Shown here: piece by piece, positions 5,928 to 12,616 of the stretch
Layout of the letters: every line of letters begins with the position of its first letter
How positions within the stretch are numbered: position 1 is the stretch's first letter
Assembly: GCA_050013275.1 (NCBI GenBank)
Contig: JBEKFO010000069.1
Coordinates: 1-12,766 of the forward strand
Origin: Roseiarcus sp050013275
GTDB taxonomy: Bacteria; Pseudomonadota; Alphaproteobacteria; Rhizobiales; Beijerinckiaceae
Direction: 5' to 3'
Length of the DNA stretch: 12,766 nt
Made by a program: the position numbers and the translations under genes
The notes under the pieces: generated by a model
Told to the model about the DNA's origin: nothing
The model's input: the letters and a program-made list of their open reading frames with translations, nothing else
Databases searched by the model: none

Positions 5928-6093
5928 GGCCCGATTCAATAAATTCAAGGGCCTGCGTGACGAATTTCCGCCGGGTCGGCGAGGCGCGTTATATTACGTT
6001 TTGTGTATGTTTGTTGTATCGACCCTACCACTGAAACGAAAGCGGGCGTCTCCAGCGACGAGGACATCGCACCGGTCTTCCATCGCCACAAGG

Positions 6094-6489
6094 TCAGCCG
6101 TTCACGTCGGTCTTGGCGAAGTCCTCGCCCTTGAACAAGAGCGGGGTCCCGAGCGCCTTCGCGCAAGCGTAGGAAAGACAGTCCGCGAGATTCAATTGCG
6201 CGGGATGACGGCCTTTTCCGTAGGTCTCGAAACAAGCGACGGCCAGCGCGCCGATCCGTTCGTCGACGGGAACCTCGACGACCGCGGCTTCATTCCGGAA
6301 TGCGTCGAAGAGGGTCTGGGCCCGCGACGGGGCAACGTTGAGCCGCGTCGCCAGAACCATCGTCGCCTCGAGGCGAACGACAGGAGAGGTGTAGCGGCTC
6401 GGCGTCGCCGCGATGGCCTCCGACATCGCCGCAGCCTCGGGTTCGTCTGTCACGATGGCGACGATGGCCGAGGTGTCGATAAACATCAT
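6094..6489 (-). CDS. vapC: VapC toxin, PIN-domain ribonuclease
   Basis: The 131-aa protein has the usual VapC length and layout: MMFIDTSAIV with Asp5, VVRLEATMV with Glu41, NLADCLSYA with Asp103, and LLFKGEDFAKTDV with Asp123. It should be a metal-dependent endoribonuclease that inhibits translation when free and is neutralised by VapB. I chose the ATG at 6487-6489 because it overlaps the vapB stop as ATGA, the standard coupling for these pairs. A GTG three codons upstream would add only MGP, and a second ATG follows immediately. All four catalytic positions are intact, so it is probably functional. The IS1595 element is inserted about 170 bases beyond its stop. Confidence 0.93.
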   Translation of the reverse strand: MMFIDTSAIVAIVTDEPEAAAMSEAIAATPSRYTSPVVRLEATMVLATRLNVAPSRAQTLFDAFRNEAAVVEVPVDERIGALAVACFETYGKGRHPAQLNLADCLSYACAKALGTPLLFKGEDFAKTDVNG

Positions 6490-6725
6490 TGGCCCCACAG
6501 CGCGTCGATGTCTTCCTTGGTCATGACCCGGCCGCCCGGCCGCGCCATGGCCTTGGCCTTCGCGGCGATTTCGGCAAGCCGATCGGGCAAGGGCCGCGCC
6601 TCGCGCTCGCGAGCGAGCTCGCCCTCCAGGGCGACAATGACCGCCTGCGTCATTGTCGAGCCGCGACGGGCCGCCAGTTCCTTCGCGAGTTCTCGCGCGC
6701 GCGGATCACGGATGCTGAAAGGCAT
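6486..6725 (-). CDS. vapB: VapB antitoxin (PSK transcription-factor type)
   Basis: The 79-aa protein begins MPFSIRDPRARELAKELAAR and continues STMTQAVIVALEGEL, the ribbon-helix-helix DNA-binding layout of the VapB group named PSK_trans_fac. The C-terminal half (PLPDRLAEIA to KEDIDALWGQ) is the part that normally wraps the toxin. It precedes and overlaps vapC by four bases. It should bind VapC and repress its own promoter; the two GTATATAC sites immediately upstream are the obvious targets. The Shine-Dalgarno before ATG 6723-6725 is weak, so expression may be low or rely on other signals. Confidence 0.92.
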   Translation of the reverse strand: MPFSIRDPRARELAKELAARRGSTMTQAVIVALEGELAREREARPLPDRLAEIAAKAKAMARPGGRVMTKEDIDALWGQ

Positions 6726-6736
6726 CGTCGATTTCT

Positions 6737-6767
6737 CGTATATACGAATTGTATTGCGCGTATATAC
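6737..6767. promoter_or_regulatory. Candidate vapBC operator: two GTATATAC sites 22 bp apart
   Basis: The palindrome CGTATATACG (6737-6746) is followed by a second GTATATAC (6760-6767) with 22 bases between equivalent positions, about two helical turns. The pair begins 12 bases before the vapB start and overlaps the region where the minus-strand -10 and -35 would lie (TTGTAT at 6764-6769). This suits autoregulation by two VapB ribbon-helix-helix dimers. Confidence 0.65.
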
Positions 6768-6793
6768 AAGAAGCCGCTTCCGCCGTCAACCGT

Positions 6794-6816
6794 GCGAAAG
6801 GCAGAGCGCCCTTCGC
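6794..6816 (-). terminator. Possible terminator hairpin after xylD
   Basis: On the minus strand GCGAAGGGC and GCCTTTCGC form nine pairs (one G-U) around a five-base loop, 35 bases after the xylD stop. There is no T-run, so it may be a stabilising hairpin or Rho-dependent site. Confidence 0.3.
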
Positions 6817-6850
6817 TTCCCCGCCGGCGAGTCGTCCGTTCCCTCCCCCG

Positions 6851-8671
6851 TCAATGATTGTCCCGCGGCACGCCCATCGTTTGCGCGAGGCGCTGGTAGT
6901 TCACCGCGGGCTTCAGCACCATGCCCTCGTCGAACTGGGCGACCATTTCGCGCTGGATCTGCTGCCACGGCGTCTGGCTCTTGGGATAGTCATAGCCGTG
7001 TTTCTCCAGAGCCGCGCGGCGGGTCGCCAGCTCCTCGTCGGAGATCAGGATGTTGGCGGCGCGCTTGTTGAGGTCGATGCGGACGCGATCGCCGGTGCGC
7101 AGCAGCGCGAGCCCGCCGCCGGCCGCCGCTTCCGGCGAGGCGTTGAGGATCGAGGGCGAGCCCGACGTTCCGGACTGCCGGCCGTCGCCGATACAGGGAA
7201 GAGCGCTGACGCCTTGCTTGATCAGCGCGGCAGGCGGCTGCATGTTCACCACCTCCGCGCCGCCGGGATAGCCGATCGGGCCCGTGCCGCGGATGAACAG
7301 CATGCAATGCTCGTCGATCTTGAGCTTCGGGTCCTCGATGCGGTGGTGATAATCCTCGGGCCCGTCGAACACGATCGCGCGGCCCTCGAAGGCGTCCGGA
7401 TCGCTAGGATTGGAGAGATAGCGCTGGCGAAACTCCGCGTCGATCACGCTCGTCTTCATGATCGCGTCGTCGAACAGATTGCCGCGAAGCACGATGAAAC
7501 CGGCGTCCGGCTTCATCGGCGCGTCTACGGGGAAGATGACGTCCGGATCGTCGGAGGCGCGGCCCTTGCAATTCTCGCCCATGGTCTTGCCGTTGACGGT
7601 CAGGGCGCTCTTGTGGATGAGCTTCGCCTTTATCAGCTCGTTGACGACGGCCGGCACGCCGCCGGCGCGATGGAACTCCTCGCCGAGATACTTGCCGGCC
7701 GGCTGCATGTTGACCAGCAGCGGCACGCGATGGCCGATCTTTTCCCAGTCGTCGATGCTGAGCTCGACGCCGATATGGCGCGCGATCGCGTTGATGTGGA
7801 TCGGCGCGTTGGTCGAGCCGCCGATCGCGCTGTTGACGACGATGGCGTTTTCGAATGCGTGACGCGTCAGGATGTCGGAAGGCTTCAAATCCTCCCACAC
7901 CATCTCGACGATGCGCCGGCCGGTTTCGTACGCGATCTGCCCGCGTTCGCGATGCGGCGCGGGAATCGCGGCGCAGCCGGGCAGGCTCATGCCGAGCGCC
8001 TCGGCGAGCGCGTTCATCGTCGAGGCCGTGCCCATGGTGTTGCAATGGCCGACCGACGGCGCCGAGGAGGTCACGATCTCCATGAACTGCTCATAGTCGA
8101 TCTTGCCTTCGGCGAGTTCGGCGCGCGCGCGCCAGACGACCGTGCCCGAGCCGGTGCGCTCGCCGTGATGCCAGCCGTTGTTCATCGGCCCGCCCGAAAG
8201 CACGATGGCGGGAATGTTGACCGTCGCCGCCGCCATGATGCAGGCGGGGGTGGTCTTGTCGCAGCCGGTGGTGAGCACGACGCCGTCGATGAAATAGCCC
8301 ATCAGGATTTCGACGATGCCGAGATAGGCGAGGTTTCGGTCGAGCGCCGCCGTCGGCCGCTTGCCGGTCTCCTGGAGCGGATGAACGGGGAATTCGAAGG
8401 GAATGCCGCCGGCGGCGACGATGCCGTCGCGCACCCGCTTGGCCAAGTCGATGTGATGGCGATTGCAGGGAACGAGGTCGGAGCCGGTCTGAGCGATGCC
8501 GATGATCGGCTTGCCCGAGCGCAACTCCGCCGGCGTGAGCCCGAAATTGAGATAGCGTTCGATGTAGAGCGCCGTCATGCCGGGATTGTCGGGGTTGTCG
8601 AACCATTGCGTCGAGCGCAAGCGCCGCTTGCCGCTCTTGCCCAGCGTCGAATCTCCGCCCTTCGGTTTCAT
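6851..8671 (-). CDS. xylD: D-xylonate dehydratase, IlvD/Edd family
   Basis: This cytosolic iron-sulfur dehydratase converts D-xylonate to 2-keto-3-deoxy-D-xylonate in oxidative xylose breakdown (Weimberg or Dahms route). The 606-aa sequence follows Caulobacter XylD closely: WFDNPDNPGMTALYIERY, LRSGKPIIGIAQTGSD, and an ending PRDNH where Caulobacter has PRHNH. The three [2Fe-2S] cysteines fall at Cys69 (VPCNRH), Cys137 (GCDKTTP) and Cys210 (GHCNTMG), each nine residues after the Caulobacter positions. The catalytic serine is Ser500 in GDGRQSGT. ATG 8669-8671 is preferred: it has AAGGA eight bases upstream, and the 27 residues further upstream do not look conserved. Other sugar-acid dehydratase activities in the family, such as L-arabonate, are less likely. 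No other xylose-pathway gene is in the window. Confidence 0.92.
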   Translation of the reverse strand: MKPKGGDSTLGKSGKRRLRSTQWFDNPDNPGMTALYIERYLNFGLTPAELRSGKPIIGIAQTGSDLVPCNRHHIDLAKRVRDGIVAAGGIPFEFPVHPLQETGKRPTAALDRNLAYLGIVEILMGYFIDGVVLTTGCDKTTPACIMAAATVNIPAIVLSGGPMNNGWHHGERTGSGTVVWRARAELAEGKIDYEQFMEIVTSSAPSVGHCNTMGTASTMNALAEALGMSLPGCAAIPAPHRERGQIAYETGRRIVEMVWEDLKPSDILTRHAFENAIVVNSAIGGSTNAPIHINAIARHIGVELSIDDWEKIGHRVPLLVNMQPAGKYLGEEFHRAGGVPAVVNELIKAKLIHKSALTVNGKTMGENCKGRASDDPDVIFPVDAPMKPDAGFIVLRGNLFDDAIMKTSVIDAEFRQRYLSNPSDPDAFEGRAIVFDGPEDYHHRIEDPKLKIDEHCMLFIRGTGPIGYPGGAEVVNMQPPAALIKQGVSALPCIGDGRQSGTSGSPSILNASPEAAAGGGLALLRTGDRVRIDLNKRAANILISDEELATRRAALEKHGYDYPKSQTPWQQIQREMVAQFDEGMVLKPAVNYQRLAQTMGVPRDNH

Positions 8672-8689
8672 ACCAATCGTCCTTGCGAT

Positions 8690-8719
8690 ACGACGCTTCG
8701 TAACTGCGATATGCGTCGT
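8690..8719. promoter_or_regulatory. Candidate operator upstream of xylD
   Basis: ACGACGC (8690-8696) and GCGTCGT (8713-8719) form a perfect 7-bp inverted repeat with a 16-base spacer. It lies 19-48 bases upstream of the xylD start. The left half also belongs to the near-palindrome ACGACGCTTCGT. The position suits a sugar-acid-responsive repressor, but no regulator gene is in the window. Confidence 0.35.
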
Positions 8720-8817
8720 TTGCGCAGCACTATGCGGCCGATCGGAGGGCAAATCAACGAATGCCTGGACGAGGCTTCAAGCGGCCGACGAGCCGTGCTA
8801 TGGCCAGTCGCGTCAGC

Positions 8818-8894
8818 GCGCCCGTAGCTCAACTGGATAGAGTATCGGTCTTCGAAACCGAGGGTTGGGAGTTCGAGCCTCTCCGGGCGCGCCA
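8818..8894 (+). tRNA. tRNA-Arg (anticodon TCG)
   Basis: The 77-nt cloverleaf is complete. The acceptor GCGCCCG (8818-8824) pairs with CGGGCGC (8884-8890), with discriminator G and encoded CCA (8892-8894). The D arm holds AGCTCAACTGGATAGAG. The anticodon loop CTTCGAA gives anticodon TCG, decoding CGA and by wobble other CGN codons. The T loop TTCGAGC is closed by five pairs with one G-U. No integrase or att-like repeat is seen beside it. Confidence 0.95.
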
Positions 8895-9075
8895 ACGCCC
8901 TCGCCGCGCCGCTATGCGGCCTTGCGCCGCCGCCTTCCGAAGCGGCCGCCGGCAATCGCGATCTTGGCGATGCGGCCTCGCGTCGGCGCGCGCCCGCCAT
9001 GCCGAAATCGCGGCCGCCGCGTTAGTCATGAAGGCGTCGCCGCCTTGACTTCGCCGGCGCTTGTCGCCAGTTTCG

Positions 9076-9097
9076 CGCGCCCTCGCCTAAGGGCGCG
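9076..9097 (+). other. 8-bp perfect hairpin in the accA leader
   Basis: CGCGCCCT (9076-9083) and AGGGCGCG (9090-9097) enclose a six-base loop and end 16 bases before the accA start, just upstream of its AAGG Shine-Dalgarno. There is no T-run. It may end transcription from the tRNA side or shape the accA leader. The rest of 8895-9113 shows only GC-rich spacer. Confidence 0.4.
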
Positions 9098-9113
9098 TCC
9101 GCTGTAAGGTCAT

Positions 9114-10067
9114 ATGCGCACCTACCTGAGCTTCGAAACGCCCGTGGCCGACATCGACGCGCGCATCGACGAGCTGCGCGCGCTCGCCGCCAAAGGCGAG
9201 GCGCCGGCCTTGAGCGAGGAAGTCGCCAAGCTCGAGGCGAAGTCCACCAAAGTTCTGGCCGATCTCTACGCGTCGCTGACGCCGTGGCAGAAGACGCAGG
9301 TAGCGCGGGTGCAGGGCCGGCCGCATTTCTGCGACTACGTCAAAGGCCTCATCGAAGATTTCACGCCGCTGGCCGGCGACCGGAAATTCGCCGAGGACGC
9401 CGCGATCGTCGGCGGCCTGGGGCGCTTTCGCGGGAGCCCGATCTGCCTCATCGGTCACGAAAAAGGCGACGACACCGCAAGCCGCCTGCGCCACAATTTC
9501 GGCATGGCGCGACCGGAAGGCTATCGCAAGGCGGCGCGATTGATGGAACTCGCCGACCGCTTCGACCTGCCGGTCGTCTCGCTGGTCGACACCGCGGGCG
9601 CCTGGCCGGGCGTCGACGCCGAAGAGCGCGGTCAGGCCGAGGCGATCGCCCGCGCCACCGACGCCAGCCTCGCGCTCGGGGTGCCGAACGTCGCGGTCGT
9701 CGTCGGCGAAGGCGGCTCCGGCGGCGCGCTGGCGATCGCGGCCTGCAACAAGGTGCTGATGCTCGAGCATTCCATCTACACCGTCGCGTCCCCGGAGGCG
9801 GCCGCTTCGATCCTATGGCGCGATTCCTCGCGCGCCCAGGACGCGGCGATGAGCATGAAGATCACCGCGCAAGATTTGTTGAAGTTCGGCATCATCGACG
9901 CGATCGTGCAGGAGCCCGTCGGCGGCGCGCATCGCGACCCCGAAGCGGCGATCGCCGCCACGGGGCGCGCCATCGGCGCCGCGCTCGACGCCTTGGGCAA
10001 CATGTCGCGCGAGGAATTGCGCGATTCGCGCGCGGCGAAGTTCCTGGGCATGGGACGGAAGATTTGA
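9114..10067 (+). CDS. accA: Acetyl-CoA carboxylase carboxyltransferase subunit alpha
   Basis: AccA pairs with AccD to move the carboxyl group from carboxybiotin (on AccB) to acetyl-CoA, making malonyl-CoA for fatty-acid synthesis. The 317-aa length is normal for the family. Residues 1-50 are the usual helical N-terminus (LSFETPVADIDARIDELRAL). The crotonase-fold core shows GRPHFCDYV, GHEKGDDT and RPEGYRKAARLMELA, then DTAGAWPGVDAEERGQAEAI (159-178), where E. coli has DTPGAYPG, and the oxyanion segment GEGGSGGALAI (198-208) with IYTVASPEAAASILWRD. It stands alone here, as accA often does apart from accBC and accD. The ATG at 9114 has AAGG a few bases upstream. Confidence 0.96.
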   Translation: MRTYLSFETPVADIDARIDELRALAAKGEAPALSEEVAKLEAKSTKVLADLYASLTPWQKTQVARVQGRPHFCDYVKGLIEDFTPLAGDRKFAEDAAIVGGLGRFRGSPICLIGHEKGDDTASRLRHNFGMARPEGYRKAARLMELADRFDLPVVSLVDTAGAWPGVDAEERGQAEAIARATDASLALGVPNVAVVVGEGGSGGALAIAACNKVLMLEHSIYTVASPEAAASILWRDSSRAQDAAMSMKITAQDLLKFGIIDAIVQEPVGGAHRDPEAAIAATGRAIGAALDALGNMSREELRDSRAAKFLGMGRKI

Positions 10068-10083
10068 GCCGTCGATTCGGCTC
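10066..10083 (+). terminator. Possible terminator hairpin at the accA stop
   Basis: GAGCCG and CGGCTC form a perfect six-base stem with loop TCGATT, starting within the accA stop codon. The T-tract is missing (GCCTTGAT follows), so termination would be weak or Rho-dependent. Confidence 0.3.
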
Positions 10084-10111
10084 GCCTTGATCCCGCATTC
10101 GCCTGACGACC

Positions 10112-10181
10112 CGGCAAATCGCCGCGGCTGCGCATCGGACTTCGCGTGCAACGGCCGGAGCGCCGCGCCGCCGATTTGCCG
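10112..10181. repeat. Perfect 10-bp inverted repeat CGGCAAATCG with 50-bp spacer
   Basis: CGGCAAATCG (10112-10121) and CGATTTGCCG (10172-10181) are exact reverse complements. They could close a long GC-rich hairpin or mark protein-binding half-sites. No gene lies inside and no function can be assigned. Confidence 0.6.
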
Positions 10182-10253
10182 CGCAGCGAGAGCCCCGCCG
10201 TTGGCCGACGCGCGCGCCGTTATAAAGGTCTTCTCAGCAATGGCGGGGGACCC

Positions 10254-10267
10254 TTGATCTGAATCAA
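10254..10267. promoter_or_regulatory. FNR/FixK/Anr box (TTGAT-CTGA-ATCAA)
   Basis: The 14-bp site is a perfect match to TTGAT-N4-ATCAA, recognised by oxygen-responsive CRP/FNR-family activators (FixK, FnrN, Anr) in Alphaproteobacteria. If centred at -41.5 on the plus strand, transcription would begin near 10302, with only a poor -10 (TTTACA, 10293-10298). The next plus-strand genes are the rbs genes from 10659. The site match is strong; which gene it serves is not clear. Confidence 0.65.
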
Positions 10268-10658
10268 CACGCCAACTGGCTCAAAGACACAGTTTACAGC
10301 AAATCGAGGACGCACAATGCCGTGTCCGGGCAGCGCCGTTCCTGGAGGGAGGAGGTCGCGTTCACAGCGTAGGCGAGCGCATGCGATCGCAGAACGGCCG
10401 TCGCTCAATCAATTATTATACTTTATACTGCCGGCGCCCGTTCGCCGCCGTCGCGTCCCGATACGGATCGACGGGTTCGCCCCTGCCGCCCACGACGCCG
10501 CCTCACCGTCCGGCGTGGGCGCCTCTGCAGAGCGACTCCCCGGAGCGCGCCGCCTTGGCCGAGCGAGCCGACAAGTCCCGAGGCGAGCCCGGGGCGAGCC
10601 GCCTCAGGCGTGGCGCGGCCAAACGGCAAGCGGCGATTGGGCCGGCGTGAGGGAGACG

Positions 10659-11609
10659 ATGGTCAAGACCGCGCAACGATTTTTCGCTGCTCATCTCGCG
10701 TTGGTCGGGCTGGTCGTCTTGGTGATCGCCACCTCGATCGCGAGCCCTGCGTTCCTTCAGATCGGCAACTTGCTCAATATCCTGCGCCAGACCTCGGTCA
10801 ACGCCATCATGGCGGCGGGCATGACTTTCGTCATCGTGACCGCCGGCATCGACCTCTCCGTCGGCGCGCTGCTCGCGTTCACAGGCGCCGTCGCCGCCGC
10901 TCTGGTTGCGTCCGGCTTTGGATTGGGCGTGACGCTGTCCTTGACGCTGTTGTTGGGCGCCGGTCTAGGGGCTCTGTCCGGATTGGCCGTGGTCGCCGGC
11001 GGCGTGCAACCGTTCATCGCCACGTTGGTCAGCATGACGGCGCTGCGCGGCGCGACGCTCGTCTTCACCAACGGCACTCCGATCGACACCAGCGGCGGAC
11101 CGGCGTCCGAAGCCTTCTTCAACCTCGGCGCCGGATACGTCCTGGGCGTTCCCATTCCCGTCATCGTGACCGCGGCGGTGTACGCCGCGTCGTGGTTCAG
11201 TTTCACGCGCCTGCGCTTCGGGCGGTACGTATACGTGATCGGCGGCAACCAAGAGGTCGCGCGGCTGGCGGGGGTTCATGTCGGTACGATCAAGGTCGCC
11301 GTCTATGCGTTGTCCGGCATGCTCGCGGCCATCGCGGGAATCATCATCACCTCGCGTCTGGAAAGCGCGCAGCCGACCGCCGGCGCCGGTTACGAGCTTG
11401 ACGCCATCGCCGCCGTGGTCCTGGGCGGAACCAGTCTGGCGGGCGGCAAGGGTTCGCTCTTCGGCACTCTCGTCGGCGCGCTGATCATCGGCGTGCTCAG
11501 CAACGCGTTCAATCTGATGGATGTTTCTTCCTACTATCAGATGATCGCAAAGGGCGCCGTCATCCTACTCGCCGTGCTCGCCGATATGCGCGGCAAGTCT
11601 GCGCCGTGA
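10659..11609 (+). CDS. rbsC: Ribose-type ABC transporter permease
   Basis: The 316-aa inner-membrane protein matches E. coli RbsC (321 aa) in length and pattern. There is a first membrane helix at about 11-28, then NILRQTSVNAIMAAGMTFVI, then ITAGIDLSVG-type signature (TAGIDLSVGALLAF, 61-74). The conserved cytoplasmic block VVLGGTSLAGGKGS (253-266) precedes the last helices. Two copies should form the sugar channel driven by an RbsA ATPase. I start it at ATG 10659, after GAGGG, because the 114 in-frame residues upstream are Arg-rich and unlike a transporter N-terminus. rbsB follows after 42 bases. No rbsA lies between it and accA, where many operons would place it. Substrate could be ribose or a related pentose; rbsB and rbsK favour ribose. 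Confidence 0.92.
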   Translation: MVKTAQRFFAAHLALVGLVVLVIATSIASPAFLQIGNLLNILRQTSVNAIMAAGMTFVIVTAGIDLSVGALLAFTGAVAAALVASGFGLGVTLSLTLLLGAGLGALSGLAVVAGGVQPFIATLVSMTALRGATLVFTNGTPIDTSGGPASEAFFNLGAGYVLGVPIPVIVTAAVYAASWFSFTRLRFGRYVYVIGGNQEVARLAGVHVGTIKVAVYALSGMLAAIAGIIITSRLESAQPTAGAGYELDAIAAVVLGGTSLAGGKGSLFGTLVGALIIGVLSNAFNLMDVSSYYQMIAKGAVILLAVLADMRGKSAP

Positions 11610-11651
11610 CCCGCAGAAGTCGGTCACGCGAGAACCGAGTGAGGAGACGCC

Positions 11652-12536
11652 ATGACTAAGATCCTGGGCATTGCGCTCGCCGCGATCATCGCGGTCGGCG
11701 CGACAACGGCCGCGCAAGCCGCCGACAAGTTGGCGCTGGTGCTTTCGACGCTCAACAATCCGTTCTTCGTCACATTGAGGGACGGCGCTGCGGCCAAGGC
11801 CAAAGAACTGGGCTACGACCTCGTCGTGCTCGACAGCCAAAACGATCCGGCCAAGGAACTGTCCAACGTCGAGGACGTGCTCAATCAGAACGTCAAGCTC
11901 GTGATGCTCAATCCCGCCGACTCCGACGCCGCCAAAGCCTCCGTCGCTGCCGCCAATCACAAGAACGTTCCCGTGATCACGCTGGATCGTTCGGCCAATG
12001 GCGGCGACGTCGTCACCCACATCGCGTCGGACAACGTGGCGGGCGGGCGCATGGCCGCCGACCTGGTGATCAAGAAGCTCGGCGGCAAGGGCAACGTCGT
12101 GGAGCTGGAAGGGGTCCCCGGCGCTTCCGCTGCGCGCGACCGCGGCAAGGGATTCGGCGACGAGATCGCCACCGCGCCCGGCATCAAGATCATCGCCAGC
12201 CAGACCGCCAATTTCGACCGCACGCAGGGCCTCAACGTGATGGAGAACATCCTGCAAGCGCATTCGGACATCGACGCGGTGTTCTCGCAAAACGACGAGA
12301 TGGCGCTCGGCGCCCTGAAGGCCATTCAGGCGGCGCACCGCAAGATCGTCTTGGTCGGCTTCGACGCGACCGACGACGCCCGCGCGGCGATCAAGGCCGG
12401 CGAGATGTACGGGACCATCGCGCAACAACCCGCGATGATCGGAAGCCTCGGCGTCGAAGCCGCCGACAAGGTTCTCAAGGGACAGAGCGTGCCGAAGTTC
12501 ACCGGCGTTCCGTTGCAGGTGGTCGGCGGCGGCTGA
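11652..12536 (+). CDS. rbsB: Periplasmic ribose-binding protein
   Basis: The 294-aa protein has a signal peptide with AQA cleavage after residue 23, then a mature type I sugar-binding protein close to E. coli RbsB. Ribose contacts known for the E. coli protein are all recognisable: Asn36, Phe38 and Phe39 in STLNNPFF, Asp112 and Arg113 in VITLDR, Phe188 in NFDR, Asn214 in SQNDEMALGAL, Asp238 in VGFDAT, and Gln258 in TIAQQP. That conservation makes D-ribose the likely ligand rather than xylose or allose. GAGGAG sits five bases before the ATG. A stable stem-loop follows the stop, which would protect the rbsC-rbsB message and favour high levels of the binding protein. Confidence 0.95.
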   Translation: MTKILGIALAAIIAVGATTAAQAADKLALVLSTLNNPFFVTLRDGAAAKAKELGYDLVVLDSQNDPAKELSNVEDVLNQNVKLVMLNPADSDAAKASVAAANHKNVPVITLDRSANGGDVVTHIASDNVAGGRMAADLVIKKLGGKGNVVELEGVPGASAARDRGKGFGDEIATAPGIKIIASQTANFDRTQGLNVMENILQAHSDIDAVFSQNDEMALGALKAIQAAHRKIVLVGFDATDDARAAIKAGEMYGTIAQQPAMIGSLGVEAADKVLKGQSVPKFTGVPLQVVGGG

Positions 12537-12545
12537 CACCGTCAA

Positions 12546-12603
12546 CTGGAAGCCCGTCGCTTGCGGCGCTTCGGCGCCGCAAGCGGCCGATCCCGGCTTC
12601 CGG
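12546..12603 (+). other. Intergenic two-tier stem-loop with UUCG tetraloop, rbsB-rbsK
   Basis: CGCTTGCGGCGC (12558-12569) and GCGCCGCAAGCG (12574-12585) form a perfect 12-bp stem capped by TTCG, the very stable C(UUCG)G loop. A wobble and a G-C pair extend it, and an outer stem GGAAGCC/GGCTTCC (12548-12554 with 12595-12601) adds seven to nine pairs. No T-run follows; the rbsK Shine-Dalgarno AAGGAG begins at 12606. It is more likely an mRNA stabiliser or partial attenuator than a full terminator. Confidence 0.75.
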
Positions 12604-12616
12604 CTAAGGAGCGCTC

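Larger units (their letters stand above)
10068..10658. other. 591-bp gap between accA and rbsC without a convincing gene
   Basis: No frame here looks like a protein family I know, and nothing resembles the C-terminus of the expected ATPase RbsA. The region holds a 10-bp inverted repeat, a perfect FNR/FixK box, and an AT-rich patch (about 10409-10430). It also contains an Arg-rich frame from ATG 10317, which has GAGGA six bases upstream and runs into rbsC without a stop. The length and content suggest a regulatory region plus remains of a deletion or rearrangement; this is inferred. Confidence 0.5.

Noticed and set aside
5881..7071. 396-aa plus-strand frame
   Set aside because: It starts inside the IS1595 right end and runs opposite vapC, vapB and the end of xylD. 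No domain is seen.
8774..8802. Promoter for tRNA-Arg (TTCAAG and CTATGG about 16 bases apart)
   Set aside because: The boxes are placed reasonably but match the consensus too weakly to list as a feature.
6749..8827. 692-aa open frame on the plus strand
   Set aside because: It lies opposite xylD, which has unmistakable family motifs. The translation is rich in Arg, Ala, Asp, Val and His as expected for antisense of GC-rich codons, and it even runs into the tRNA gene.
8818..8894. tRNA-Arg as an integration site for a genomic island
   Set aside because: No integrase and no repeat of the tRNA 3' end are found in the window; accA and xylD beside it are ordinary chromosomal genes.
10220..10408. 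62-aa minus-strand frame near the FNR box
   Set aside because: It has no motif or supporting ribosome binding site, and it covers the regulatory elements.
10317..10658. 114-aa N-terminal extension of RbsC or a separate small gene
   Set aside because: It has a fair Shine-Dalgarno and stays open into rbsC, but the residues are Arg/Pro/Ala-rich with no membrane helix or known motif, and RbsC reaches its normal length from 10659. It is kept only as part of the FNR-box finding.
11565..12545. 326-aa minus-strand frame
   Set aside because: It is antisense to rbsB, whose product is clearly recognisable, and its composition is typical of a shadow frame.
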